A program made the position numbers and the translations under genes. 14,867 nt of DNA from an uncultured Peptostreptococcaceae bacterium (lineage in GTDB: Bacteria; Bacillota; Clostridia; Peptostreptococcales; Anaerovoracaceae). Numbering within the stretch: the first letter of the stretch is position 1; each line of letters opens with the position of its first letter. Positions 1-6,870 of the stretch are shown in pieces. The notes below the pieces were generated by a model. That model ran no database searches, had not been told where the DNA came from, and was given only the letters and a program-made list of their open reading frames with translations. Where the stretch lies: the NCBI GenBank assembly GCA_905236895.1, contig CAJOQI010000093.1, positions 1 to 14,867 on the forward strand, written 5' to 3'.

Positions 1-258
1 GGTTTCCTTTCACTGGCGGTAATGATCTTTGGACAGTGGAAACCCCATAGAATAGCCATTGCAGCCCTCCTCTTCGGATTCTTCAGAGCCCTTTCCAACG
101 TATATACGGGCTTCAGTTTCCTGGCGGCACTTGGACTTCCTTCCACCGTCTACAATATGATGCCTTACGTATTCTCCCTGATCATTCTGGCCTTCACATC
201 AAAGAATTCCAGGGCACCAAAGGCAGAAGGTATTCCATACGATAAGAGTACAAGATAA
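1..258 (+). CDS. 3' end of an ABC transporter permease, BMP/nucleoside type (partial)
   Basis: Only the last ~85 codons are in the window; the frame is open from base 1 and ends with TAA at 256-258. The visible part is hydrophobic, with two likely membrane segments around IAIAALLFGFFRAL and MPYVFSLIILAFTS, followed by a short polar tail ending in APKAEGIPYDK. That tail and the FGQW-P pattern match my memory of the second permease (NupQ/YufQ-like) of transporters working with BMP-family lipoproteins, which usually import nucleosides or related compounds. The substrate cannot be read from this fragment. It converges on the minus-strand genes and ends at a strong terminator, so it closes a separate transcription unit to the left. 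Family is fairly sure, substrate is not. Confidence 0.75.
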   Translation, partial: GFLSLAVMIFGQWKPHRIAIAALLFGFFRALSNVYTGFSFLAALGLPSTVYNMMPYVFSLIILAFTSKNSRAPKAEGIPYDKSTR

Positions 259-275
259 AGAAATATTATATAATC

Positions 276-405
276 AAAAAGAAAAAAGCCGGGTCCCACC
301 GGCTTTTTTCTTTTTAGAGAAGCTGTTTTAGAAATCCACCTCTAAGCACAGAATCTATAGGAGGTTATGGGTTTCATAGGATTGTTAATGAAATAACAAT
401 GTTAT
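276..405 (-). ncRNA. Candidate small RNA between the permease and tRNA-Leu terminators
   Basis: Prediction only. A minus-strand promoter-like element at 412-440 would start a transcript near 405. The RNA would run ~125 nt and stop at the bidirectional terminator at 282-309. It could fold into a 5' hairpin (381-387 with 394-400, 7 bp, 6-nt loop), a second hairpin (338-344 with 358-365, 7 bp with one bulged C, CCUCC on its 5' arm) and the terminator hairpin. A CCUCC stretch is complementary to Shine-Dalgarno sequences, as in several Gram-positive regulatory RNAs. No open reading frame of note lies in it. I do not recognise it as a known RNA family; it may be plain spacer DNA. Confidence 0.3.
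282..309. terminator. Bidirectional intrinsic terminator
   Basis: A perfect 11-bp stem (AAAAAAGCCGG / CCGGCTTTTTT) encloses a 6-nt loop (GTCCCA). On the plus strand the stem runs into TTTTTTCTTTTT, ending the permease transcript 24 nt after its stop codon. On the minus strand the stem is followed by C then TTTTTG, so it can also stop a transcript arriving from the right. Confidence 0.9.
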
Positions 406-421
406 GTTAATAAATTAACAT
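381..421. repeat. Two adjacent AT-rich inverted repeats
   Basis: The first dyad is ATTGTTA (381-387), 6-nt spacer, TAACAAT (394-400). The second is ATGTTAAT (404-411), AA, ATTAACAT (414-421), an 8-bp perfect arm. Both share the TGTTA/TAACA core, so they could bind a dimeric regulator or form hairpins in RNA. The second covers the -10 of the promoter-like element at 412-440. No regulator can be named. Confidence 0.5.
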
Positions 422-440
422 ATTTTTCTTACCTTGTCAA
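412..440 (-). promoter_or_regulatory. Promoter-like element in the intergenic region, -35 TTGACA
   Basis: On the minus strand TTGACA (435-440) is followed after 17 nt by TAATTT (412-417), preceded by TG at the extended -10 position (TGTTAATTT). The -35 is perfect, the -10 moderate. The only thing downstream before the bidirectional terminator is the candidate RNA. The -10 falls inside the dyad at 404-421. Confidence 0.45.
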
Positions 441-465
441 CATGAATCTTTAACATAGATTGTCA

Positions 466-493
466 AAAGAAAAAAGAGCCCCAAAGGACTCTT
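466..493 (-). terminator. Intrinsic terminator of tRNA-Leu
   Basis: Positions 474-481 pair with 486-493 around a 4-nt loop. On the minus-strand RNA the pair at 479/488 is a G-U wobble, while on the plus strand it is an A-C mismatch, so the hairpin suits minus-strand transcription. It is followed by UUUUUUCUUUU. It lies 8 nt after the CCA end of the tRNA and may also end read-through from the solute-binding protein gene. Confidence 0.85.
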
Positions 494-500
494 CTTTTTA

Positions 501-583
501 TGGTGCGGCCGACTGGACTTGAACCAGCACGGTTGCCCACACGCCCCTCAAACGTGCGCGTCTGCCTATTCCGCCACGGCCGC
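501..583 (-). tRNA. tRNA-Leu, anticodon GAG
   Basis: Minus-strand cloverleaf of 83 nt with encoded CCA (501-503). The acceptor stem GCGGCCG (577-583) pairs with CGGCCGC (505-511), with discriminator A at 504. The anticodon stem CACGU/GCGUG encloses UUGAGGG, giving anticodon GAG (plus strand 547-549), which reads CUC and CUU. The variable arm is 11 nt with a short GG/CC stem, as expected for class II leucine tRNAs though near the small end. The T arm is GCUGG-UUCAAGU-CCAGU. It stands alone, not in a tRNA cluster. Confidence 0.96.
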
Positions 584-618
584 ATGGGTAGGCTTAAATA
601 CATAAGCTACAGTTAATT

Positions 619-646
619 ATGTTACCATATATCTTGAAAAATGCAA
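619..646 (-). promoter_or_regulatory. Possible promoter of tRNA-Leu
   Basis: On the minus strand TTGCAT (641-646) is followed after 16 nt by TAACAT (619-624), about 35 nt before the first base of the tRNA. Four of six bases fit each consensus box, so this is modest. The alternative is that the tRNA is only co-transcribed with the gene upstream and cut out by RNases. Confidence 0.4.
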
Positions 647-657
647 GACCATTTTTA

Positions 658-2313
658 TTATTCCCCTTCGGATTCCGTAGTAATCTCACTGTCACTATCG
701 ACGGTCATTCTCTTCTGCCAACGCCAGTTGGCAATATCCCTATAGGGGTTAAAATACTGAGGTGCATTCTTATCGGAGAATGTATCCACTGTGGTAAAGC
801 AATAGGTTCTATAGCATATTGAAAAATACGGTAGATCCTCATTTAATTCGGTTTTAAGCTGAGAAAATATCTCCGACTGTTCATCTGCCGTATGGGCTTT
901 TTCCAGTTCTTTCACCCTGCTTAGGACCTCTTTGTTGTTATAGGTAATATAGTTGTTGGAGCCGAAGAGTTCGGCCATCTTAAACTGCTTGTCCATTTTG
1001 ATGCCGCCGAAATAGATGTCGAATTCCCCTGCATCCAGCCTCTCTTGAAAGACATCCTTCTCCAAAACTTCAAGTTTAATGGTTATACCCACATCCTCCA
1101 GCTGTTCCACGATATTCTGAGCGCCGTCCGATCTGCTGGTATTCTCTTTGTTTACGATCATCGTAAGGGTAAGGTCATCTCCTTCGGGAGTTTCAATCAT
1201 TCCGTCTTCGTCTATGTCCTTGAAACCTATGGAAGCAAGCTTATCCGTTGTGACCTTGGTATCCTTTGTTATACCCTTATTCTTTGCCGCTCCAAGAAAG
1301 CCCGGAAAATAGAGGGAATCGGAGGTTACTCCCATGCCCGCATAGTCTTCCTGAATAATCTTATCCCTATCTATGGCATGGCAAAGTGCCTGTCTTACTG
1401 CCTGCATGGAGGTATATTCGTTCCTCATATTAAAACCGATAAATTCCAGCTCTCCTGAGGTTACCAGCTGGTATTTAAGGGACTTACCCTCCGCCTGAAC
1501 ATCTGCACCGCTGGCTCTGTTAAGATAGGCGGTAACCGCATCCATGGTCATAAGACCCAGAACCTTATCCTTATCCTGAACGATAGTAATATCTATGGTA
1601 TAAGTGGGCACTCCGTCGTAGTAATTGGGGTTGGGAACCAGCTTGATGGACTTTCCTTCTTTGTATTCCGCATAGTTATAGGGTCCAGAGCCCTTGGTAA
1701 ACTGACCGCTTATCTTATAATCCTTTGCAGAGACTATGGGAAAAACCAAATTATCCAAGGCTGCATCCTCTATGGATTGGAACTGGATATAGAGAGAATC
1801 CTCGTCATAGGTTGTAACATTTGAAATCTTTGAAGCATAGAGATAGTACGGGCTTGTATAACCTATTTCCTTGATTCTTGTAATGGTTCTCTGGACGTCT
1901 GAGGCGGTAATTGGGTTTCCGTCATAGAATTTCCCCTCAGGCTTAAGATCTATATATACGCCCCCTGTATCCGTATCCACCGTATAATAATTTACCAGAT
2001 CCGGAACAATATTAAGAGAATCGTCCAGCTTGAACAAACTGCAGAAGATAAGCTGATTGAGATAGACTATATCCTCGTCGCTGGATGCCAGAGCATTAAA
2101 AGACTGTGGCTCATACATGGCCAGCTTTGCTCCTCCTGCATCCACCAAAAGATACAGCTTATCGCTTTTTTCTTCCTTGTTCTGGCTTCCGTTTTGAATA
2201 ATGGTCATGGTGGTTCTTATACCGATAATAAGAAATACTATTACCACCAGAAACATATAATGCTTCTTCAGCCAGTCCAGTGCCTTTGTCAGCGCCAGAT
2301 TTCTCTTCTTCAC
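658..2313 (-). CDS. Membrane-anchored family 5 solute-binding (peptide-binding-like) protein, no partner transporter
   Basis: 551 aa. Residues 1-18 are basic, then one hydrophobic segment at about 19-33 (FLVVIVFLIIGI) is followed by a polar linker and the mature domain. There is no lipobox cysteine and no obvious signal peptidase site, so it looks anchored by an uncleaved N-terminal helix, unlike the usual OppA lipoproteins of Firmicutes. The rest fits the SBP_bac_5 fold: a DGNPITASDV segment (131-140), NPNYYDGVP (228-236), QAVRQALCHAIDRDKII (304-320) and an acidic DIDEDGMIE loop (366-374). The C-terminus is an acidic tail. The start is GTG at 2313, sharing its G with the coaE stop TAG, with AAGGAG at 2325-2330. 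No permease or ATPase gene adjoins it, so the ligand is unknown and it may work with a transporter elsewhere or as a sensor. Confidence 0.85.
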   Translation of the reverse strand: MKKRNLALTKALDWLKKHYMFLVVIVFLIIGIRTTMTIIQNGSQNKEEKSDKLYLLVDAGGAKLAMYEPQSFNALASSDEDIVYLNQLIFCSLFKLDDSLNIVPDLVNYYTVDTDTGGVYIDLKPEGKFYDGNPITASDVQRTITRIKEIGYTSPYYLYASKISNVTTYDEDSLYIQFQSIEDAALDNLVFPIVSAKDYKISGQFTKGSGPYNYAEYKEGKSIKLVPNPNYYDGVPTYTIDITIVQDKDKVLGLMTMDAVTAYLNRASGADVQAEGKSLKYQLVTSGELEFIGFNMRNEYTSMQAVRQALCHAIDRDKIIQEDYAGMGVTSDSLYFPGFLGAAKNKGITKDTKVTTDKLASIGFKDIDEDGMIETPEGDDLTLTMIVNKENTSRSDGAQNIVEQLEDVGITIKLEVLEKDVFQERLDAGEFDIYFGGIKMDKQFKMAELFGSNNYITYNNKEVLSRVKELEKAHTADEQSEIFSQLKTELNEDLPYFSICYRTYCFTTVDTFSDKNAPQYFNPYRDIANWRWQKRMTVDSDSEITTESEGE

Positions 2314-2909
2314 TATTTGCTATACTCCTTAAGCAGTTTCCTAAGCTTTGCCAAAAGGGTTTTTCTGCTGTGGTTATTATATATCACCACATCTGCCCTT
2401 GCTATCTTCTCTTCCTGAGGCATCTGGGCGGCGATCCTTGCCCTTGCTTCCTTCTCCGTAAGATCCCCTCTATTCAGGATTCTTGCAATCCTTATATGGT
2501 CATCACAGGCCACAACCCAGACTTCGTCGCAATTCTTCTCCGCTCCCGTTTCAAGAAGAAGTGGCGCATCCAAAACAATGAGCCGAGCCTTCCCCTCTTC
2601 CTTTCTTTCCTTCACCCATTTCTTCATGGCGGAAATAACCTTGCGGGTTACGATTTCTTCAAGCTTTGACTTTGCTTCCTCATCGGAAAAGACAAGCCGA
2701 GCCATCTTCTTCCTGTCCAGATTTCCGTCGGATGAAAAAACCTCATCACCGAAGGTCTCCCGAATTGCCTTAAGGGCCTTTCCTCCGGGAGCCGTCAGCT
2801 GACGAGAAACTTCGTCCGCATCAAAAACCGGATAACCCTTGGCCTTAAGATATGATGCAACGGTAGATTTACCGCTTCCTATGCTTCCTGTAAGTCCAAT
2901 CGTCTTCAT
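2313..2909 (-). CDS. coaE: Dephospho-CoA kinase
   Basis: 198 aa, the usual length. CoaE phosphorylates the 3'-hydroxyl of the ribose of dephospho-CoA with ATP, the last step of CoA synthesis in the cytoplasm. The Walker A loop is at residues 8-16 (GSIGSGKST), followed by FDADEVSRQL (30-39), the conserved substrate/metal segment of the family, and LDAPLLLETG near residue 112-121. It starts with ATG one base after the polA stop codon and ends overlapping the start of the solute-binding protein, so it is within a tightly coupled operon. polA-coaE adjacency is common in Clostridia and bacilli (sometimes with mutM between). The enzyme before it in the pathway, CoaD, is encoded at the other end of the window in a different operon. 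Confidence 0.95.
   Translation of the reverse strand: MKTIGLTGSIGSGKSTVASYLKAKGYPVFDADEVSRQLTAPGGKALKAIRETFGDEVFSSDGNLDRKKMARLVFSDEEAKSKLEEIVTRKVISAMKKWVKERKEEGKARLIVLDAPLLLETGAEKNCDEVWVVACDDHIRIARILNRGDLTEKEARARIAAQMPQEEKIARADVVIYNNHSRKTLLAKLRKLLKEYSK
2325..2330 (-). promoter_or_regulatory. Ribosome binding site of the solute-binding protein, inside coaE
   Basis: AAGGAG lies in the last codons of coaE, 11 nt before a GTG start. It supports the GTG at 2313, where TAG and GTG overlap by one base, and implies translational coupling. Confidence 0.75.
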
Positions 2910-2910
2910 A

Positions 2911-5547
2911 CTACTTCAAATCAAACCAGGTTTTACCTTTGTTCAAATCGCTTTCAAGCTCCACCTTTAGATTCATGGCACCCATCATATTTCTGATCAA
3001 AAGTTCCGAAACAGCCTCTTCCTCGGATTTAAGGGTGTCTATAATAAGTTCGTCGTGAACCTGAAGAATAAGTTTGGACTCATAGCCCTTTTCTTTAAGT
3101 TCCTTATCCACACTTATCATTGCAAGCTTTATTATATCCGCCGCACTTCCCTGGATCGGACTATTCATGGCAAGCCTTTCACCCAGGCTCCTAACCATAA
3201 AATTCTTGGAGCTTACCTCGGGTATATAGCGCCTTCTGCCAAGAATGGTTTCCGTATATCCCTTCTCCTTTGCCATGGACACCTGGCCGTCCATATATTC
3301 TCGAACCTTTTCATGCTTGGCAAAATAATCCTTGATATACCTCTCAGCATCCTTCCTGCTTATATTAAGCTCCTCGGAAAGGCCGAATCCACTCATGCCG
3401 TAGATTACACCAAAGTTTACCGCCTTTGCCCGATTTCTATCCATGGAAGTCACCTTATCGTATTCGATTCCAAACACCCTTGATGCAGTGGCTCTATGGA
3501 TATCCGCCCCCTTATTAAATGCCTCTATCAAAGCCTCATCCCCGGAGAGATGGGCCAGAACCCTAAGCTCAATCTGGGAATAGTCCGCACCAATCAGGAT
3601 ATGGTCATCATCCCTTGGAACAAAGATTTTCCTCAGATTTCTACCGTATTCGTTTCTTACGGGTATATTCTGAAGATTGGGCTCAGTACAGGAAATCCTT
3701 CCCGTGGCAGTTACGGTCTGCTGGAAATGAGCCCTTATCTTTCCGTCATCAGCAATAAGGGGAACCAACCCCTCCACATAGGTGCTGTTCAGCTTGGACA
3801 GCATTCTATATCTTAGGATAAGTTCAACAATTGGGTGCATGTCCTTAAGCTTATCCAGAACCTCCGCATTGGTGCTATATCCGCTCTTGGTCTTCTTTCC
3901 CGCAGGAAGTTCCAGCTTCTCGAACAAAATCTCTCCCAACCGCTTTGGTGAATTGATATTGAATTCTTCCCCTGCCATGGCATAGATTTCATTTGTAATA
4001 TGATTGATTTCTGCCTTAAGTTCCTTGCCAAAGTCCTCCAAGGCCTTTTTCTCAATCCTGAATCCTTCCTTCTCCATGGACGCAAGAACAGGAACCAAGG
4101 GAAGCTCCGCCTCCTTCAGAACTCTTTCAAGGCCTGCTTCTTCTATCTTGCCTTCTTGAATTGCTTTGATATTCCTGATGGCAATTAGAATTTCCTTTCC
4201 CTTACCTTCATTGCTTCCCTCCGGAAATTCTTTGTGGAAATATTCCAGAGAAAGAGCCTTAAGCTCATAATTGGATCTGGATGGATCCAAAACATATTGG
4301 GCGATAGCTGTATCCCAAGCTATTTCCACCTCCGAAAGACCGTGGCAGAAGAGAGCATAAATATCATCCACCAGATCATGACCGGACAATCTGGGCTTTC
4401 TACCATTTAGGAATTCTATTAAAGCGGAAATAAGACCATCACCTTTGGAAAGCAAGGTGGCCTCTGTAGAGATATAATAATAATCCTCTCCCCGGAGCAA
4501 AGCCACTCCGTCCATAGTAGGCTTTTCTTTATGAGAAAAATCCGAGAAAATATGAATATAGATTTCATCTTGAGATGTCAGGTTCAATAACTCCTTCAAA
4601 TCCCCCGGTTCTTCAACTATATGGGTCTTAATATTCTCCGACTTAAACTCAATTTCAACTTCCTTCTCGGGGAGCGGTGCATCTCCAAGATACATCTTCT
4701 TTAAGAAGGAATTAAACTCCAGCTTAACCAGAATATCGATAAGTTTATCCTTCTCATACTCTCCGCGTTTCAGCCCTTCAAGGCTAAAATCAATGGGAGC
4801 GTCCCTATCTATTGTTGCAAGGCGCTTACTCATGATGGCAAGGTTTGCATTCTCTTCGACTTTTTGTCTAAGCTTCTCATTGGATATTTCAGAGGTTCTT
4901 TCAAGAAGCTGGTCTACGGATCCAAACTGTTCCAGCAGCTTAATTCCCGTCTTCTCTCCTATTCCCGGAATACCGGGAATATTATCGGACTGATCTCCCA
5001 TAAGACCCTTGAGGTCTATAAACTGACGGGGCGTAAGGCCATACCTCTCCTTCATCTTCTCTTCGTCGTAGAGATCGAATTCCGAGATGCCCTTTTTTGT
5101 AATCAAGACCTTGGTCTTTGTTGTGGCAAGCTGAAGCGCATCCTTATCACCTGTGATGATAAGCGGTTCAAGGCCTTCTTCTTCTGCCCTTCTTGCCACG
5201 GTTCCTATGATATCATCTGCCTCGTAGCCATCCAGCTCAAGGTTTGTAATGCTCATGGCCTCAAGAAGTTCCTTTGCCAAGGGAAGTTCCATGGCAAGTT
5301 CGGGAGGCATCTTCTTTCTTCCCGCCTTATAGTCCTCATATTCCTTATGCCTAAAGGTAGGTGCCTTTCTGTCCCAGGCTACCGCCATATATTCAGGCTC
5401 ATAGTCTTCAAGGGCCCTATTAAGCATATTCAAAAACCCGTAGATACCCTGGGTATAGATTCCCTCAGAGGTAATCATGGGTCTCTGCATAGCATAATAA
5501 GCTCTGTTTATCAGGCTGTTTCCGTCGATAATTACAATCCTACTCAT
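2911..5547 (-). CDS. polA: DNA polymerase I with a degenerate 3'-5' exonuclease domain
   Basis: 878 aa, full length. It fills gaps in repair and removes Okazaki primers. The N-terminal 5'-nuclease domain (about 1-290) keeps its acidic metal ligands (IIDGN at 6-10, DGYEADD 106-112, TGDKD 132-136) and the helix-hairpin-helix part GDQSDNIPGIPGIGEK (184-199). The middle domain (about 300-480) lacks the DxE of Exo I; the matching place reads IHIFSDFS (331-338), so proofreading is probably lost, as in Bacillus and Thermus Pol I. The polymerase domain has motif A DYSQIELR (655-662), the O-helix R704...K708...FGVIYG (712-717) and motif C QVHDE (829-833). It starts at ATG within an ATGA overlap with rimO, with GGGAGAGG just upstream. 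Confidence 0.97.
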   Translation of the reverse strand: MSRIVIIDGNSLINRAYYAMQRPMITSEGIYTQGIYGFLNMLNRALEDYEPEYMAVAWDRKAPTFRHKEYEDYKAGRKKMPPELAMELPLAKELLEAMSITNLELDGYEADDIIGTVARRAEEEGLEPLIITGDKDALQLATTKTKVLITKKGISEFDLYDEEKMKERYGLTPRQFIDLKGLMGDQSDNIPGIPGIGEKTGIKLLEQFGSVDQLLERTSEISNEKLRQKVEENANLAIMSKRLATIDRDAPIDFSLEGLKRGEYEKDKLIDILVKLEFNSFLKKMYLGDAPLPEKEVEIEFKSENIKTHIVEEPGDLKELLNLTSQDEIYIHIFSDFSHKEKPTMDGVALLRGEDYYYISTEATLLSKGDGLISALIEFLNGRKPRLSGHDLVDDIYALFCHGLSEVEIAWDTAIAQYVLDPSRSNYELKALSLEYFHKEFPEGSNEGKGKEILIAIRNIKAIQEGKIEEAGLERVLKEAELPLVPVLASMEKEGFRIEKKALEDFGKELKAEINHITNEIYAMAGEEFNINSPKRLGEILFEKLELPAGKKTKSGYSTNAEVLDKLKDMHPIVELILRYRMLSKLNSTYVEGLVPLIADDGKIRAHFQQTVTATGRISCTEPNLQNIPVRNEYGRNLRKIFVPRDDDHILIGADYSQIELRVLAHLSGDEALIEAFNKGADIHRATASRVFGIEYDKVTSMDRNRAKAVNFGVIYGMSGFGLSEELNISRKDAERYIKDYFAKHEKVREYMDGQVSMAKEKGYTETILGRRRYIPEVSSKNFMVRSLGERLAMNSPIQGSAADIIKLAMISVDKELKEKGYESKLILQVHDELIIDTLKSEEEAVSELLIRNMMGAMNLKVELESDLNKGKTWFDLK

Positions 5548-6857
5548 ATTGCCTCTCCCACCAAATCGTAATCAAAGGCATCTACTATCCTTACCATAAC
5601 CATATCACCGGCCTTATGTTCCTTATCCGAAGTGAAAAGAACTCCATTGTCTATTTCCGGTGCATCGTATCTGGATCTTCCAATATATGAACCGTCCTCA
5701 TCACGGCCTTCAACCAGAACCTCAAGAACAGTTCCTATTAAGGCTTTGTTATTCTCCAGGGAAATGTCAATCTGCCTTATCATGACCGATTCCAGACGAT
5801 GCTCTTTAGTTTCCTCATCCACCTGATTAGGCATATCAAAGGCTTCCGTGCCCTCTTCCCTGGAATACTTAAAGGCTCCCAGCCTTCCGAATCTATGGGT
5901 CTCTACCATGTCTATAAGCTGATCAAAGACTTCTTCTGTCTCTCCCGGGAATCCCACAATAAGGGTGGTTCTAATACAGATATCAGGAATGGCAGTTCTA
6001 AGCCTATTAATAACATCATCTATTGCAGCCCTATCGGACCTTCTTCTCATGGCTTTAAGGATTTTATCGGATCCATGCTGAAGAGGAATATCGATGTAAT
6101 GACAGATCTTCTCTTCCTCAGCCATAACCCGAATAAGTTCATCCGTAATCCTGTCGTCATAGCAATACATCAGCCTTATCCAGCGGATTCCGTCCACCCT
6201 GCACAGCTTTTTAAGCAGCTCAGGAAGGGACTCTTTACCATATAGATCTACACCGTAATACGTAACATCCTGGGCAATGAGAATCAATTCCTTGCAGCCC
6301 TGGGCAGCCAATTCCTCAGCTTCCGAAATCACGTCTTCCATTTTCTTGCTTCTGTATTTGCCTCGGATTTCGGGAATGATGCAATAGGCGCATTTTCTAT
6401 TGCAGCCTTCACCAATCCTAAGGGTTGCGGAATATGGTGTATCTTCAAACTTCCTTACCCTCTTTTCCAGATAATCCAAATCGCAGGTGGATGCGGCCAC
6501 CTTTCTTTCCTTTGATTCATCCAGATATTCCGGCAATTTGTCATAGTCGTTCACCCCAAGAAGAACGTCAGTCTCGGGTATTTCCTCAAACAATTCCTTG
6601 GCATAGCGCTGAGCCAAGCATCCCGTAACTATAAGCTTGGCATCATCTGTTTTTTTGTTTGCCGCATCAAAAATATGTTCAATGGATTCCTTCTTGGCAT
6701 CCTCTATGAATCCACAGGTATTAACTATGACAACATCAGCCTCCTCGGGGCTTTCAACAAAGTCATAGCCCTCCCCGTCAAGGAGGGCTCTGATATAATC
6801 GCTGTCGTCAAAATTTTTAGGACACCCCAGGGTATCCAGAAATACCTTCTTATTCAT
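5544..6857 (-). CDS. rimO: Ribosomal protein S12 methylthiotransferase RimO
   Basis: 437 aa. RimO adds a methylthio group to the conserved aspartate of ribosomal protein S12 using S-adenosylmethionine and two Fe-S clusters. The N-terminal MTTase domain has its three cluster cysteines at 12, 48 and 80 (TLGCPKN, NTCGF, TGCLAQRY). The radical SAM cluster is CxxxCxxC at 152, 156 and 159 (GCNRKCAYC). The last ~65 residues form the TRAM domain (from about VLVEGRDEDG). LGCPKN and the TRAM end without extra domains favour RimO over MiaB or MtaB. The start ATG follows the ftsK stop by 13 nt behind a weak AAGAGATAGAG ribosome site, suggesting coupling to ftsK. FtsK-RimO adjacency is common in Clostridia; there pgsA often follows, whereas here polA does. 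Confidence 0.95.
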   Translation of the reverse strand: MNKKVFLDTLGCPKNFDDSDYIRALLDGEGYDFVESPEEADVVIVNTCGFIEDAKKESIEHIFDAANKKTDDAKLIVTGCLAQRYAKELFEEIPETDVLLGVNDYDKLPEYLDESKERKVAASTCDLDYLEKRVRKFEDTPYSATLRIGEGCNRKCAYCIIPEIRGKYRSKKMEDVISEAEELAAQGCKELILIAQDVTYYGVDLYGKESLPELLKKLCRVDGIRWIRLMYCYDDRITDELIRVMAEEEKICHYIDIPLQHGSDKILKAMRRRSDRAAIDDVINRLRTAIPDICIRTTLIVGFPGETEEVFDQLIDMVETHRFGRLGAFKYSREEGTEAFDMPNQVDEETKEHRLESVMIRQIDISLENNKALIGTVLEVLVEGRDEDGSYIGRSRYDAPEIDNGVLFTSDKEHKAGDMVMVRIVDAFDYDLVGEAI

Positions 6858-6870
6858 CTCTATCTCTTAA

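Noticed and set aside
367..396. Nine-codon plus-strand reading frame with AGGAGG at 359-364
   Set aside because: The spacing to ATG is only 2 nt, no plus-strand promoter is visible, and the permease transcript has already ended at 282-309.
4864..5571. 235-codon plus-strand open frame opposite polA
   Set aside because: It is antisense to the conserved 5'-nuclease part of PolA, the product looks like no protein I know, and other opposite-strand frames (for example 2280-2669, 3055-3483, 5799-6245, 11661-12107) are of the same kind.
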